64,000 bases of DNA, from the NCBI GenBank assembly GCA_028641055.1, contig CM054057.1, forward strand, positions 404,168,814-404,232,813, written 5' to 3'. The position numbers and the translations under genes are program-made. This document shows, one piece after another, positions 44,901-55,123 of the stretch. Under the pieces are notes generated by a model. The model was given only the letters and a program-made list of their open reading frames with translations. It had not been told where the DNA came from and did no database searches. The number at the start of each line of letters is the position of its first letter. Positions within the stretch are counted from its first letter, which is position 1. The DNA comes from Alopecurus myosuroides (Eukaryota > Streptophyta > Magnoliopsida > Poales > Poaceae).

Positions 44901-45364
44901 GCAACCCGATTGGCCGAGTGTGGATCGATGTGCTATTCGGTACCCGGGAGAACTGCCGCACAGAGCGCCTGCAGTTTGAAGTGGTTGATCATCAGAGCCC
45001 CTATCATGCTCTACTCGGCAGGCCTGCTCTCAGCAAGTTCATGGCCTCTACACATGTGGCATATCTGAAGATGAAGATCCCTGGTCCCAATGGCATCATC
45101 ACCATCTCTGGAGATTACAAGAAGTCCATGGAATGTGCCTCTGCTAGCTCCCAGTTGGCGGAGTCGATGGTGATCGCTGCCGAGAAGAAGAAGATGTACA
45201 AGGTGGTGGCCATGGCTCAGTCCGCACAAGCTGGCGCACAAGGTGTGCCGAGTACCCAGCACGGTACTGCTTTCCAGGCTGCCAAGGAGACAAAGAAGGT
45301 CCAGGTCGACCCCGAGTTCCCCGACCGCGTAGCCATCATTGGCTCCGGGTTGGCGGAGAAATAG
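41909..45364 (+). CDS. gag-pro: Gag-protease of element I
   Basis: Start chosen at ATG 41909 inside the LTR ([16 protein letters not shown]); an upstream in-frame ATG exists at 41813. An Ala-rich N-terminus is followed by a coiled coil (about residues 180-215), a basic Pro/Gln-rich linker, and the retrotransposon gag domain (about residues 490-680; RTWLNNLTKNSINCWLDF). A His/Cys element (SRPANHTTRQCEWW) is followed by an Asn-rich run (44400-44520). The retropepsin motif LIDNGSSIN has its Asp near residue 959, with HALLGRPALSKFMA downstream. The ORF ends at TAG 45362-45364. The frame continues open into reverse transcriptase after that codon, so this stop separates gag-protease from pol. It could be a point mutation or a translational control; I favour mutation. 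Confidence 0.9.
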   Translation: MASAVTPPRQLAPTVGQPAALAGVSVRTGSPSAERVVCGLVHRFGSFDFVTDNAGDFGGRAMPEGGSVISFGSHLVYVATVANRAYPELVHDAEDPPAVIAARGRPACRSANCAEVMVTGLAANTGAAATGAAAVVEESDAPAGGRVHRPYEKESNLPPSTSTVIPASATRPGMPTPTDIELLAVREQLERQRQELLAEQAELDKIRLELSLDQLEYNKAHGFTPVARRPSRVGATRRNLGVEMATVAEVPAQSATANTFTRPRYSTPAKTLRAAEAVAAELPRLDGDARLRQQERLNELVLEAARQNEEFRKANPGAGASQVVHSHAARSNDQASSPHPSREKSRSGRSGRDRQMQVYDPAAAAKQLAVPQQPGQEHNAARAGSQAHQAQSRAREAARPGPSRQPAAQPTRQRQQPRAVAPVANPVEQPAAVQVDRYDDGYSAMEMAGYDIHDRVGERVLAPGDARHQLDRISLSARLESTGPPGPECFGPRIMNEPSVKNFQLARGTKSYNGSTKPEDWLNDYVTAVHIANGNRRWAVRYVPQMLEGPARTWLNNLTKNSINCWLDFSDAFISNFTSTYKRPNRPQQLSACRQREDETYREYLTRWSTLRNTCEGVNEAQAITWFAEGCRHGSMLWQRLQREMPNTLAETIKIADQYALGDPTQPLMDSSEPRRNFSNSKHNEFRNKRRVDNRYDPEEVNAVTVGAGGSQRQKPAGAYGQNQNQGQGNKKPFRTSQSGSGNSEQPKKFVFDDMKDGPCSFHTHHPSRPANHTTRQCEWWEAIKSDGLPPPPPLPAANANVQPTRAPAARPPVYPRRENVNQVALGANQNFNNERYRNNNNYYNRNNNNRGNNNNYQGNNNNGNNGGNGSNQYQEHHESYMIFTSEPVDKQSQHRRAMEVNAVIPAVPHYMYWCDQEIRWTRADHPKVMPNPGSYALVLDPTFLGPEKNVRFSKVLIDNGSSINIVYKDTLEKLGLAENMMLPSKTTFHGIVPGISCNPIGRVWIDVLFGTRENCRTERLQFEVVDHQSPYHALLGRPALSKFMASTHVAYLKMKIPGPNGIITISGDYKKSMECASASSQLAESMVIAAEKKKMYKVVAMAQSAQAGAQGVPSTQHGTAFQAAKETKKVQVDPEFPDRVAIIGSGLAEK
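41938..41956 (+). other. Primer-binding site of element I
   Basis: GTTGGCGCCCACCGTGGGG directly follows the LTR end CGACA, identical to the sites of A and B. It is translated within gag. Confidence 0.8.
44404..44525 (+). repeat. AAC-rich simple repeat coding poly-Asn
   Basis: An imperfect (AAC)n run inside the gag tail, giving an Asn/Gly/Tyr-rich low-complexity stretch just upstream of protease. Basic, low-complexity tails in this place are common in Tat gag proteins. Confidence 0.8.
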
Positions 45365-47134
45365 GAAAGCGAGCTCATCCACTTCCTCCGTGAGAATCGG
45401 GATGTATTCGCCTGGTCCAATGAAGATCTACCAGGAGTCCCGAGGGAGTTGGTTGAGCACTCATTACATGTGCGTCCTGACGCCAAACCAGTGAAGCAGG
45501 CTATGCGCCGTTTCGGAGATGAGAGAAGGAAGGCCATTGGTGACCAGATCACCAAGTTACTGATAAGCAATTTCATCATGGAGGTGCTGCATCCGGATTG
45601 GCTAGCCAACCCGGTCATGGTCGAGAAGAAGAAGGAGGATCCCAAGGCTGCCACTGCATGGCGCATGTGCGTCGACTACACCGACTTGAACAAGGCATGC
45701 CCCAAGGATCCTTTCCCGCTACCTCGCATCGATCAGGTGATCGATTCCACTGCTGGTTGTGAACTGTTGTCTTTCATAGATGCCTACTCTGGTTTTCACC
45801 AGATTGCACTCAACCCTGCTGATCAAATAAAGACTGCTTTCATTACCCCGTACGGGGCTTATTGCTATCGTGTCATGTGTTTTGGCTTGAGGAATGCGGG
45901 TGCAACCTATCAGAGATGCATGCAGAAATGCTTGCACGACCAGCTCGGCAAGAATGTGCAGGTGTACGTAGATGACATTGTCATCAAAACGAATAAAACA
46001 CATACTCTGCTTGCCGATCTGGAGGAAACCTTTGCTAACCTACGCAAGTACAAAATGAAACTGAATCCGAGTAAGTGCACCTTTGGTGTACCGGCTGGAA
46101 AGCTACTCGGTTTTCTGGTTTCTAGTCGGGGCATTGAAGCCAATCCTTCAAAGATAAAAGCTATTGAGAGCATGTCTTTGCCGAGATCCTTGAAGGATGT
46201 GCAAAAATTCACAGGTTGTTTGGCATCTCTGAGTCGGTTTCTGGGCCGAATGGGCGAGAAGGCCCTGCCTTTATATCAGCTAATGAAGAAAAGTGACAAA
46301 TTTGTCTGGACTCCGCAAGCGGACGTGGCATTCAATGAGCTGAAAGCAATGCTGGCTAGTGCTCCCATCTTGGCTAGTCCGCTACCCAAGGAGCCAATGC
46401 TGCTGTACATTGCTGCGACTAACCGAGTAGTCAGTGTGGTGATTGTGGTGGAACGAGAAGAAGAAGGCAAGAGTGTGCAGCGCCCAGTATATTATCTCAG
46501 TGAAGTGCTGTCCAGTTCAAAGCAGAACTACCCGCATTACCAGAAGATGACCTACGGCGTGTACCTGGGCGCCAGGAAGCTGAAGCATTATTTCCAGGAG
46601 CACCCTATCACAGTTGTGAGCTCTGCTCCCATCTCGGATATCATGGGCAACAAGGAGGCGAGTGGCAGAGTAGCCAAGTGGGCAATCGAGCTAGCAGCAT
46701 ATGCTCCCGCATATACGAGAAGAGAAGCCATCAAGTCTCAGGTCCTGGCGGAATTTCTTGTGGACTGGGCCGAGGTGCAGTATGAACCTCCTGCTCCAGT
46801 TTCCAATTACTGGAAGATGCACTTTGATGGCTCAAAGGTGAAAGAAGGCCTTGGTGCTGGTGTTGTGCTTACGTCACCCAAGCGAGATCAGCTCAAGTAT
46901 GTGTTGCAGATTCACTTCAAGGCATCCAACAATGTAGCAGAGTACGAGGCAGTGGTGCATGGTTTGCGAGTAGCAAAGGAGGTTGGTGTGCAGCGCATTA
47001 TATGCTATGGTGATTCAGATCTGGTGGTGCAGCAAGTCTCGGGCACTTGGGATGCTTTGGATGCCAACATGGCATCGTATCGCTTCCTGGTGCAGTCTAT
47101 GACTGGGTTCTTCGAAGGTTGTGAGTTCCAACCA
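45365..47134 (+). CDS. pol: Reverse transcriptase and dual RNase H of element I
   Basis: The frame is the same as gag-protease and opens straight after the TAG; the first internal ATG is at 45449. RT is marked by VFAWSNEDLPGVPREL, MCVDYTDLNKACPKDPFPLP and the catalytic YVDDIVI (45965 on). A Gypsy-type RNase H follows (LASAPILASPLPKEPMLLY onward), then a second, archaeal-type RNase H: HFDGSKVKEGLGAGVVL (about 46820), NNVAEYEAVVHGLRVAKE and YGDSDLVVQQ. Catalytic Asp/Glu positions of the second domain are kept. A one-base loss near 47132 ends this frame; downstream sequence continues in the integrase frame. Nearly intact but not translatable as one polyprotein. Confidence 0.88.
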
Positions 47135-48894
47135 TTCACCGAGCAGAGAACGAAGCAGCAGACGAGTTATCCAAGTTGGGATCTTCTCGGCAATCCATCC
47201 CGGCGGGAATCGCCTTGGAGCATTTGAGGAAGCCATCCATCAAGCCTTCTCCCAACTCGGAGTCTATATTTGTTCCTTCTCTGCCAAGTGAGGAATCTGA
47301 TCCAATGGAGATTGACTGGGAGAGTGCTGCAGGAAACCCGGGGACTGCCGTCCTCTACTCGGGGACTGCCACTCCCTACTCGGGGACTGCCACTCCTTAC
47401 TCGGGGACTGCCACTCCCTACTCGGGGACTGCCGCTCCTTACCCGGGGACTGCCACTCCTTACTCGGGGACTGCCGCCCTCAACCCGGAGGCTGTCGCAT
47501 TCATTGAAGAAGTTCTCGCCAATCGATCTGGGCTGCAAAGAAGCGCTCCTACTCCTCCTGAGCAACCACAAGAGCCTGTCCCAATGGAACTGGACGAACC
47601 AGTGTTTCCCGCACGGGAGACACCGAGTTGGGCTATGCCCATATTATCCTTTCTAAGGGACGGCACTCTACCTGAAGATGAGGTGACTGCAAGGCAGATT
47701 CAGAGAAGATCCAAGGGCTATACTATTGTCCGAGATGTACTGCACAAGAGGAGTGCCACTGGCGTGCTGCAACGTTGTGTGGATCCAGCAGAAGGAGAAG
47801 AGATCCTGATAGAGATACACCAAGGAGAATGCGGGCACCATGCCTCTTCTCGGGCGCTGGTCCAGAAAGCTTTCCGGCATGGATTCTATTGGCTCACAGC
47901 ACTACAGCAGGCTGAGGATATCGTGAGGAAGTGCACAGGCTGCCAGATGTTCGCAAGTAAGATTCACATGCCTGCTTCCGAGTTGAAAACAATTCCTATC
48001 ACCTGGCCATTTGCTGTTTGGTGTTTGGACATGGTTGGGCCTTTCCAGCCGGCTAGAGGCAATATGACTCACATCTTGGTCATGGTGGACAAGTTCACCA
48101 AGTGGATTGAAGTGAAACCCATTCGGAGGTGTGATGGAGCCACAGCTTTGAAATTCGTGAAGGACATAATCCTGAGATATGGCTACCCGCACAGTATCAT
48201 CACCGACAACGGCACAAACTTTGCTGAGGGAGCAATGGTGCGGTTCTGCAGAGATAAGCATATCCGACTAGACGTTGCGTCAGTCGCGCACCCTGCTTCC
48301 AATGGACAAGTTGAAAGAGCAAATGGTATGGTACTGGCAGACATCAAGCCAAGGCTGATGGAGCCGCTGCTAAAAACACCTGGGTGTTGGTTAGACGAGT
48401 TGCCAGCAGTGTTATGGAGTCTAAGGACTACCCCTAACCGGTCAACCGGCTACACGCCATTCTTCTTGGTATATGGGGCTGAGGCCGTGTTGCCAATAGA
48501 CTTAGAGCATGACTCCCCCCGAGTAGCCCTCTACACTGAGGTGGAGGCGAGAGAAGCTCGAGAAGACGACGTTGACCTGCTTGAAGAAGCAAGAGAGCTG
48601 ACTCTGTCACGTTCGGCTATCTACCAGCAAAACCTGCGGCGTTATCATAGCCGAAAGGTGAACCCAAGGGTTTTCCGAGAAGGAGACATGGTCCTTAGGC
48701 TTGTGCAGCGCACAGCCGGGATGCACAAGTTGTCGCCTCCATGGGAAGGGCCCTTCATTGTGAGCAAAGCGCTGCACAACGATGCTTACTATCTTGTAGA
48801 TGTGCGCCCACCACAGGCGAACAGGGCAGATAAATCTGGAGAGGAAACCAAGCGCCCTTGGAATGTAGCTCTACTCCGTCGTTTTCATTCGTAA
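47135..48894 (+). CDS. int: Integrase of element I, with repeat-rich linker
   Basis: This is the continuation of pol after the frameshift; the first ATG in frame is at 47176. A linker with eight 7-residue units (47335-47502) leads to the zinc-binding domain (HQGECGHHASSRALVQ, then CTGCQ) and the DDE core: VWCLDMVGPF (about 48018), IITDNGTNF (about 48201) and SNGQVERANG (about 48298). All three acidic residues are kept. The C-terminal part has LRTTPNRSTGYTPFFLVYG and a GPFIVSKAL motif, ending at 48892-48894. Integrase joins the DNA copy to the chromosome in the nucleus. Confidence 0.88.
47335..47502 (+). repeat. 21-bp tandem repeat coding a heptapeptide (about 8 units)
   Basis: Units such as TACTCGGGGACTGCCACTCCC encode YSGTATP and variants (NPGTAVL, YPGTATP, YSGTAAL). 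The core CGGGGACTGC also occurs as the polypurine tract before the 3' LTR (55113-55123) and at 48959. The array lies in the linker between RNase H and integrase. Confidence 0.85.
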
Positions 48895-49565
48895 GCAAAG
48901 ATGTGTATGTACCTTCTTATCTGAGTTGAAATTCTACTATGCAATCTGAAATAGTTCTCGGGGACTGCCCTCGTCCAAAATTGCTCCAAGTGTTTTTACT
49001 AGGCTTTACCTTTTGTCTATTCGGTTGCTTCACTTCAGAACTCATAAGCGTATTGAGTACTGTGTCTAAACCTATATGCCAACTCTTCGACTCTGCTGCT
49101 GTCCGAAACCCGGCTTCATGGCAAGCAAGAGAACAAGCAAAAGGTCAATGAGCACACGAAAATCGCTAAGGAAGAAAAAGTGCAGGAACCGAGTAGAGTG
49201 TTTGTTACTTTTGTTCTCTGTTTTATCTTTTCGGCTAGGTGGTGGGCTGCGTTACTATGATTGTTTCTAGTGGCTAAGTATTTGCAGCCCTACCCTTTGA
49301 CTCTTGTGACTCGAATACCAAAAAAGCAACAAGTTGCGGGTAGAGCAGAGATGAAAAGATAGGGTGAATAAGAAATGCAACTCGGGGACTCGCATGGAAA
49401 CGCAACCCGGCATTGAGCCAGGGCTGCTTAAAATGATTAAATTAAAGATAACAGGTGGAAATAAAATTGAGTAGCAAGAGAAAAGCATAAATAAGTCTGA
49501 TACATCTGCTCCCGGCATCCCGGGGATCTGATAAATGTTTGAGTAAAAAAGCGTGCAGGATAAGA
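48895..49565. other. Gap between convergent pol and antisense gene of I
   Basis: About 0.67 kb of noncoding sequence with CTCGGGGACTGC at 48957-48968 and CTCGGGGACTCGC near 49381. I see no long frame. Confidence 0.5.
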
Positions 49566-52500
49566 TCATGTCGAAGAGGCGGTGTTCTCGGTGCTCGCCT
49601 GGGTTGCTTCGCCTTCCTCAGTGGCCTTGGTGGCGTCCGCTTCTGCGCTGGCATCAGCAGTCTTCGCTTGCTCGGCATCAGGCTCGGTGGCGAGCTGCTC
49701 AGAGGTAGCAGTGGCCACCGAGATGGGTGCCGTCGCGGAAGCAGAGCCAGTCTCGGGGGCGTGGGTGCGCACCGTGTCGTCGAGTGCAGCTCCAGATGAA
49801 GTACCGAAGTCGAGGGCGGCTGTGTCGATCTCCTCCATCTCTTCGTCGCTACTCACGACGGCGACATTCTTCCCCTTCCCGGCCTTGCCTCTAGGCGAAT
49901 CGAAGAAGCCGTCCAAGTCGGACTCTGTGTATTCATCCGCTTCCTCGTCCTCCTCCACCTCGATGTCGGGCTCGGGGAGGCCGTCGATGAAGACGTCCGT
50001 CTCAGCGCACTCCGCGACTTCGTACGCAATCAGCTTGCGCATGGCCACGCAGCTGGGGTCTGTCTCCCACTTGGAATCGTTGCGCTTCCCGCGGATGATC
50101 TCCATGTTCAGATTCTCGTACCAGGAAGCAATGCAGAGAAGCATCAAGTCAGCACCCGCCCGAGCTCCCGAGGCGCGCCATTTCTTCAGCTCGGCTTTAA
50201 CATTCTGCAGCTTCAGAGCAAGGCCATCAATCATTGTCGGCGCGGAATCTTCAGGCCAGAACAGCTTGTGGAGCGCGAAGCCGACGCGCACCAAGTCGGT
50301 GCCCACGCCGGCTAGGCGTTCGAAGTGCCCCTTCATCACCAGCAAGCTGTCCTCGATCTCGGCTCTGGTGTCCGAGGCCTCGCCCTTCTCAAGGAGAGCC
50401 GCTCGAGCCTTGGCCAAGGCTGGCGCGCAGGCGGACACGAGATCAGGGAAGATTTCTGCGTAGAAGCAAGGAAGGAATTCAGTCACGGGAACCGAGAAGA
50501 GGCAGGACCGAGAAGAAAAGATGCAGAAAAAAGGAGACTTACTGTGAAGCTCGTGGCGCAGCTGCTGCAACTGGATTTTCCACTCCTCCTCATTGGAAAT
50601 GTGCTTCTCCTCGAGCAAGCGAAGTCCGTCCAACTGAGTGAAGTACCCAGCATTGGATTTTTTCAGCGTTTCGCACTCCTGCTCGAGGGCTTTGATCTTG
50701 GCATTGAAAGTTGTCTCAGCCTTGGCCTTCTCGGCGATAACCCTGTCCCTCTCGGCACCAAGGTTGAGAGCATCTTGGAGGGCTTTCTGCAGCTGGAGTT
50801 GCAGCTGCTCCATCTCTGTAGTGTGGTCCTTCAGCAGCTCAACGGCCTGGTCGGACAGCCGCTGCTGCACTTCCTCAGGTTTGACACAGTCTTGGTGTTC
50901 TTCAACAAACAATTTATGGTCTTCTGAAAAGAGCAAAGCACGGTTAACAGAGAAGCAAAGGAAACAGGCACAAGGACTAACCGAGTAGACGGAGGTTTAC
51001 CTTCAAGCTTCTTGATGGTGTTCTCGGCATTCGCAACAAAGGTGCGACAGTTCTCGTGCTCGTCAGCCAGGGCCTTTAGCTTCCCTGCAGAGTAGAAAAG
51101 GTTAGCGCAAGAAAGCAGAAGCGGGCGTAAACAAAAAACGCAAGAACCGCGCGGCTAGGAGCGTACCTTCCACCTCAGACAGTTTCAGAGTGTTATCCTT
51201 CGCATCCTTACCGGCTGCCTCCACAGCTGCTTTCTCTCTTTCCAGTGCAGCAATTCGCCTCCTAGCGATAGCATGATTCCAGAGAAGCTGGCGATGCAGA
51301 CTGGTACGCTTCAGAACGCTATCCTGAGAAGCGAAAAGAAAACAAGTTAGACAGAGAAGTGAAGATTCAACCCGAGAAGGCGGCTACTCGGAGAGCATCC
51401 GCCTACTCGGCCAGAATCTCGGGGACTGGGTGAGGGTAAAGGAAAATGAAGACGGATAGGAGAGAAGAAAAATGCTACTCGGAGAGGACAAGTTAAGACT
51501 TACCGCGTAAGACTGCTCGAGATCTTCTGCATTCTTGCGGTGCACGAACATCTTGGCAGCAAGAGTAGCGGTGCTGGAGGAGACGGTCATGGGTTGGTAG
51601 CCCAAGTCCACCTTGTTCCAGTCGACCCGCATATGATCGATGTCGCCCAGGCCAAGGCCGTGCCATTTCTCTGTGCCGAGAAGCTTGCTGTCCCACTTGG
51701 CATCGATGAAACCAACCAAGTCGAGTACCTGCTCGAGGCTCTGGGCTGATATCGCCTGATCTTGAGCCCCCCGAGAAGCAATGGAGACGGGGGCCGGGGC
51801 CTGGAGTCTGTCCCTACGGCCTTCCTTCCTGTTGTGAGAGCAATCTTCCGGTCCTCGACGGAAAGGCCAATCTGGCGCTGTTGGCTGACCCTCACCATGT
51901 AATCCGGGTAGAGGGCCTGATCGGCTATAGTGGCGGCGGCAGGAACTGCACTGGGGTTGCGGATGATCAACTGCTTGGACTGTCCAGTCGGTGTCGGCGG
52001 CGGCATCTGCTCTGTAGCTCGCTTCATCGCCTTTTCTTTCTGAGCAGTTGACTTCTCGCTCTTCTGCTTCTCGGGCTTCTTCCCCTCAATCTTGGTCTTC
52101 GCCTTCTCGGCGGCCTCCTCCTTGGCTGCCTTCTTCTCAGCCTCTGTCTTCTCGGCAGCTTCTTTCTCGGCTGCCCTCTTCTCGACCTCCTCCTTCAAAG
52201 CATCTAGGGCTTGCTGCCTGGCTTGGTCAGTTGGCGGCGCCAGGGGCGCGCTATCCGGCGCGCCAGTTGGCTGGGCGCTACTCGGTGCGGCGCCTGTTTG
52301 CGCATCACTCAGTGGATAATGGCCTGTCATGGTGGCATCCGTCATGGTGGCATCTTCCACCCGCTGCTCGGCAGCGGGATTCACTTGGCCTGCAGCGTCT
52401 GTGGTTGGCTGCTCCTGTTCAGCCTCTGGCCGCTCGAGGGCGGCGTTATCCTGCATCTCTTCGTCTTGGGTCCCCTCGGCAGTGTTGGCCGGAGGAGAAG

Positions 52501-54431
52501 GGGGTCTCTCCTGGTGGGCGGCAGTGTCCTGTGCTGCTGACTCCGCACGGGACTGCTTTTCTTAATCTGCTCCTTGAGCATCAGTGCTCTGTGCATTGGC
52601 GGCGTTATCCTCGTCATCGTCGAGGTTGATAAGTGGCGCTGCTGGCTTCTTAGCCTGGTCGGGCGCGAGAGCAGCGTTCGCGTCCATGGGAGGTCTGCGG
52701 AGAAAAAGAAATTCGGAAATTAGAAGAGGATTGGGGAAAATAACACAGTACGAGAAGGGAGACGACAGAGAAGAGACTTACGCGCTGGTGGAGGCGAGCT
52801 TTCGCCTTGGTCTCTTCACGACCTTCTTGGTCGCCTTCTCGGTCAGCTTCTTCTTCTTGGCGGGGGGCTCTAGGGCACCGCTGCCAGTCCGCTTGCGAGT
52901 AGCGGGTGCAGCGACAGAAAGAGGGTTGACGACAAGGGCTTTATCGCCCTCGTTCTCGTTCTCGTCTTCGTCCTCATCCTCATTCTCCTCATCAACATCA
53001 TCTGCGGATTCAGAAGAAGAAGAGGAGCAAATCAGAAACAACAAACAGTGGATTGGTGCTTCTCGTGAACAAGCGAAGAAAGTGCTCAGTTACCTTCAAG
53101 TTCGTCCTCAGGCCAGTCGCGGAGAGACGTTTCCGCGTGCTGCCTCTCCATGGTGGGGGAACGAGGGAGGTTGATCTGGTCTGCGGTCTCAAAAGAGGCC
53201 TTGTCGTCCTCCTCACGGTCAGGAGACCAGTTGCCCTCAAAACGTTCACAGCTTTCCATACGCTGGCGATTGAGGACCTGAAGAGCGGAGGAGTGTCACA
53301 AGTTAGCCGAGTAGCAGGATGGTATCCTACTCGGATAGGCGTGCAAACACAAAGCACACTGAGCCTAAGTATTTTTACCGAATGTTCTACTCGGAAAGGC
53401 GTGCAGGCACAAAGCACACTAAGCCTATACAACTCTACTAAGTACTCTACTCGGTACAGACTACGATCGCTAGTCGCGACGTGAAGAGGAAGTTTTCTAC
53501 TCGGAAACCATATACAGAAAGTAGGGAGAGAAGAACGTACCCGCGGAATCGGCTTTGTACGGCTGAATGGGACGAACCCATACTGCCAATGCTCGGCGAG
53601 GCTCGTTGTCAGGATGGCCCTGGCGTGCTCGGGAACGTCTGCGTTGTCGAGCTCGATGGTGGTCGTCCTGGTGCAGTCACGGGGGCCTCCCATGTAACAC
53701 ATCAGGTGGCAGCGTTCTTGCAGAGGCAGAACGCGTCTCTTGATCCAGCACGCCACAGGATCGTCGCTCTTGAGGCCCTCGTCGATTAGAGCGCCGAGCC
53801 GCGCCTCAATCTCCTTCGCGTTGAGGTTGTTGGAGGGCTTCTCCTTCCAATTCTTCTGGGTGGGAGCACGGAGGCTCCAAGCGGGAAGGTTGATTCTATC
53901 AGTTACCTGTCCTCCTTCGGTGGCGGGGATGTTCTTGACATAGAGGAACGTCTTCTGCCACATCCGGACGGACTCCAACCCCTTGATACGGGGGTGATTG
54001 GTCCCCGACCGCTGCACCATCATGGCGCAGCCGGTGTCGGTTGCCCGTGGCACACCCGTGCCTTCCTTCTTCCCGGTGGTCTGCTGGCGGAGGTGGAAGT
54101 ACTTGAGCCAGGTGTCCGTTGTTGGATGGATGCCGAGGAAGGCCTCGCACACCACGGCGTGGTAGGCGAGGAAGATGACGGCATTGGGTGGCAGGTGATG
54201 CATTTGGAGGCCGAAGTGGTCGAGGAAGCGGCGGAGGAAGTCGGAGGCCGGCAGGCCGAAGCCGCGCTCGAAATGCGCCAAGAACACAACGTGCTCGCCC
54301 TCCTCCGGGGCAGGCACGAGCTCGCCCCTAGATGGCCGGCATTGAACACCAGGAGGAACCCTCCTAGTGTTCACAAGCCAGGCGCAGTCCTCGGCGGTGA
54401 CGTGCGAGCCATCCCAGCCGGCGCGAGACAT
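49566..54431 (-). CDS. Eight-exon antisense gene of element I (PF04195-like, coiled coil)
   Basis: Minus-strand exons by eye: 54431-53541, 53277-53094, 53001-52782, 52694-51504, 51323-51167, 51084-51001, 50923-50543 and 50455-49566, with all seven introns GT...AG. Exon 1 holds a PF04195-type 'putative gypsy type transposon' domain (FERGFGLPASDFLRRFLDHF, then HHLPPNAVIFLAYHAVVCEAFLG). Exons 2-3 are acidic, then basic (PPAKKKK), suggestive of nuclear import. Exons 4-7 are charged and coiled-coil-like. Exon 8 is helical (LERLAGVGTDLVRVG-type text near 50320) with an acidic tail. One in-frame stop (52564-52562) and a frameshift near 51750, both in exon 4, would truncate this copy. A TATA box lies 168 bp upstream. 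Role unknown; the same protein type is antisense in B and D. Confidence 0.8.
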
Positions 54432-54598
54432 GGTTGCGAATAGGAGGGGTGGAAAGAATCGGAAGGATTTGATTGGCTGGATTGGATTCGCGGCGGCGCA
54501 AAAGATTGCGCGGCGGCGGAGAGCTCGGCGGCGGAGAAGGAGAGAGAGATGAAAGAGGAAAAGTGCGAGGAAGGGGAAAAGGAAGTTACCGGCGGGGG

Positions 54599-54606
54599 TA
54601 TTTATA
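54599..54606 (-). promoter_or_regulatory. TATA box of the antisense gene of I
   Basis: The minus strand reads GGGTATAAATACCCC, 168 bp upstream of the ATG at 54431 and about 520 bp from the 3' LTR. Same octamer and nearly the same distance as in element D. Confidence 0.65.
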
Positions 54607-55111
54607 CCCTCGCCTCAGGCTACCGTTACCATCGGGGAAGTGGGATCGATCGTGGCGTGTGGTGGGATTTGTGGCCGGCTGGAAACGCACACAAGCGCGG
54701 GATGCGCGCGTAACGGCCGCAATTGATCCCACCACCAGATCGTGGCCTATTATTACTCTTGATGGGACGTGACGCGTGGTGGGCCCACTGCCTGGAAACC
54801 AGGCGCGTGGCACGTCGTGCCCTGGGCAACGAGACGACGGGGGCCTGGATGCTTGACACGTGTTCAGTTGCTGTGCGAAGGGCTGGATCGTGCTCTGCGC
54901 GGCAGAGGCTCAATTCAAGAAAATTCTCCAAGTCTTTTTACTCGGTCGCAGAGTAGAAGTCATCTGCTATGCGGAGGAGAGGAAACTTAAGGTACTAATC
55001 AGAGAGCTACTCGGAGGTTCTACTCGGCATCTTGAGGTTCAAGGGCTATGTTGCAAAGATTGGTTTTAAGCTGGCAGAGCCTAGTGAACGAGTTCGCAAG
55101 ACTCAACCAGC
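54607..55111. other. Upstream region of the antisense gene and end of the interior of I
   Basis: About 0.5 kb without a gene lies between the antisense TATA box and the polypurine tract. It presumably holds the upstream promoter of the antisense gene. It has ACACGTGT-type (54857-54863, GACACGTG) and ACGTG strings that could bind bZIP/bHLH factors; this is only a suggestion. Confidence 0.35.
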
Positions 55112-55123
55112 TTCGGGGACTGC
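55112..55123 (+). other. Polypurine tract region of element I
   Basis: TTCGGGGACTGC immediately precedes TGTCGG of the 3' LTR. It is not a pure purine run, but its position and its relative in D (TTGGGGGCTAC) support the call. Confidence 0.55.

Noticed and set aside
45362..45376. Programmed stop-codon read-through signal
   Set aside because: The downstream context does not match the classic CARYYA pattern, and I cannot establish a pseudoknot by eye. It is left as an open question in the findings.
47335..47502. CRISPR-like or minisatellite repeat array
   Set aside because: There are no spacers. Units are in frame within integrase coding sequence of a plant retroelement.
49582..50463. Long plus-strand ORF (293 codons)
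   Set aside because: It is a shadow of the last exon of the antisense gene; the minus-strand frame has the conserved helical and acidic text.
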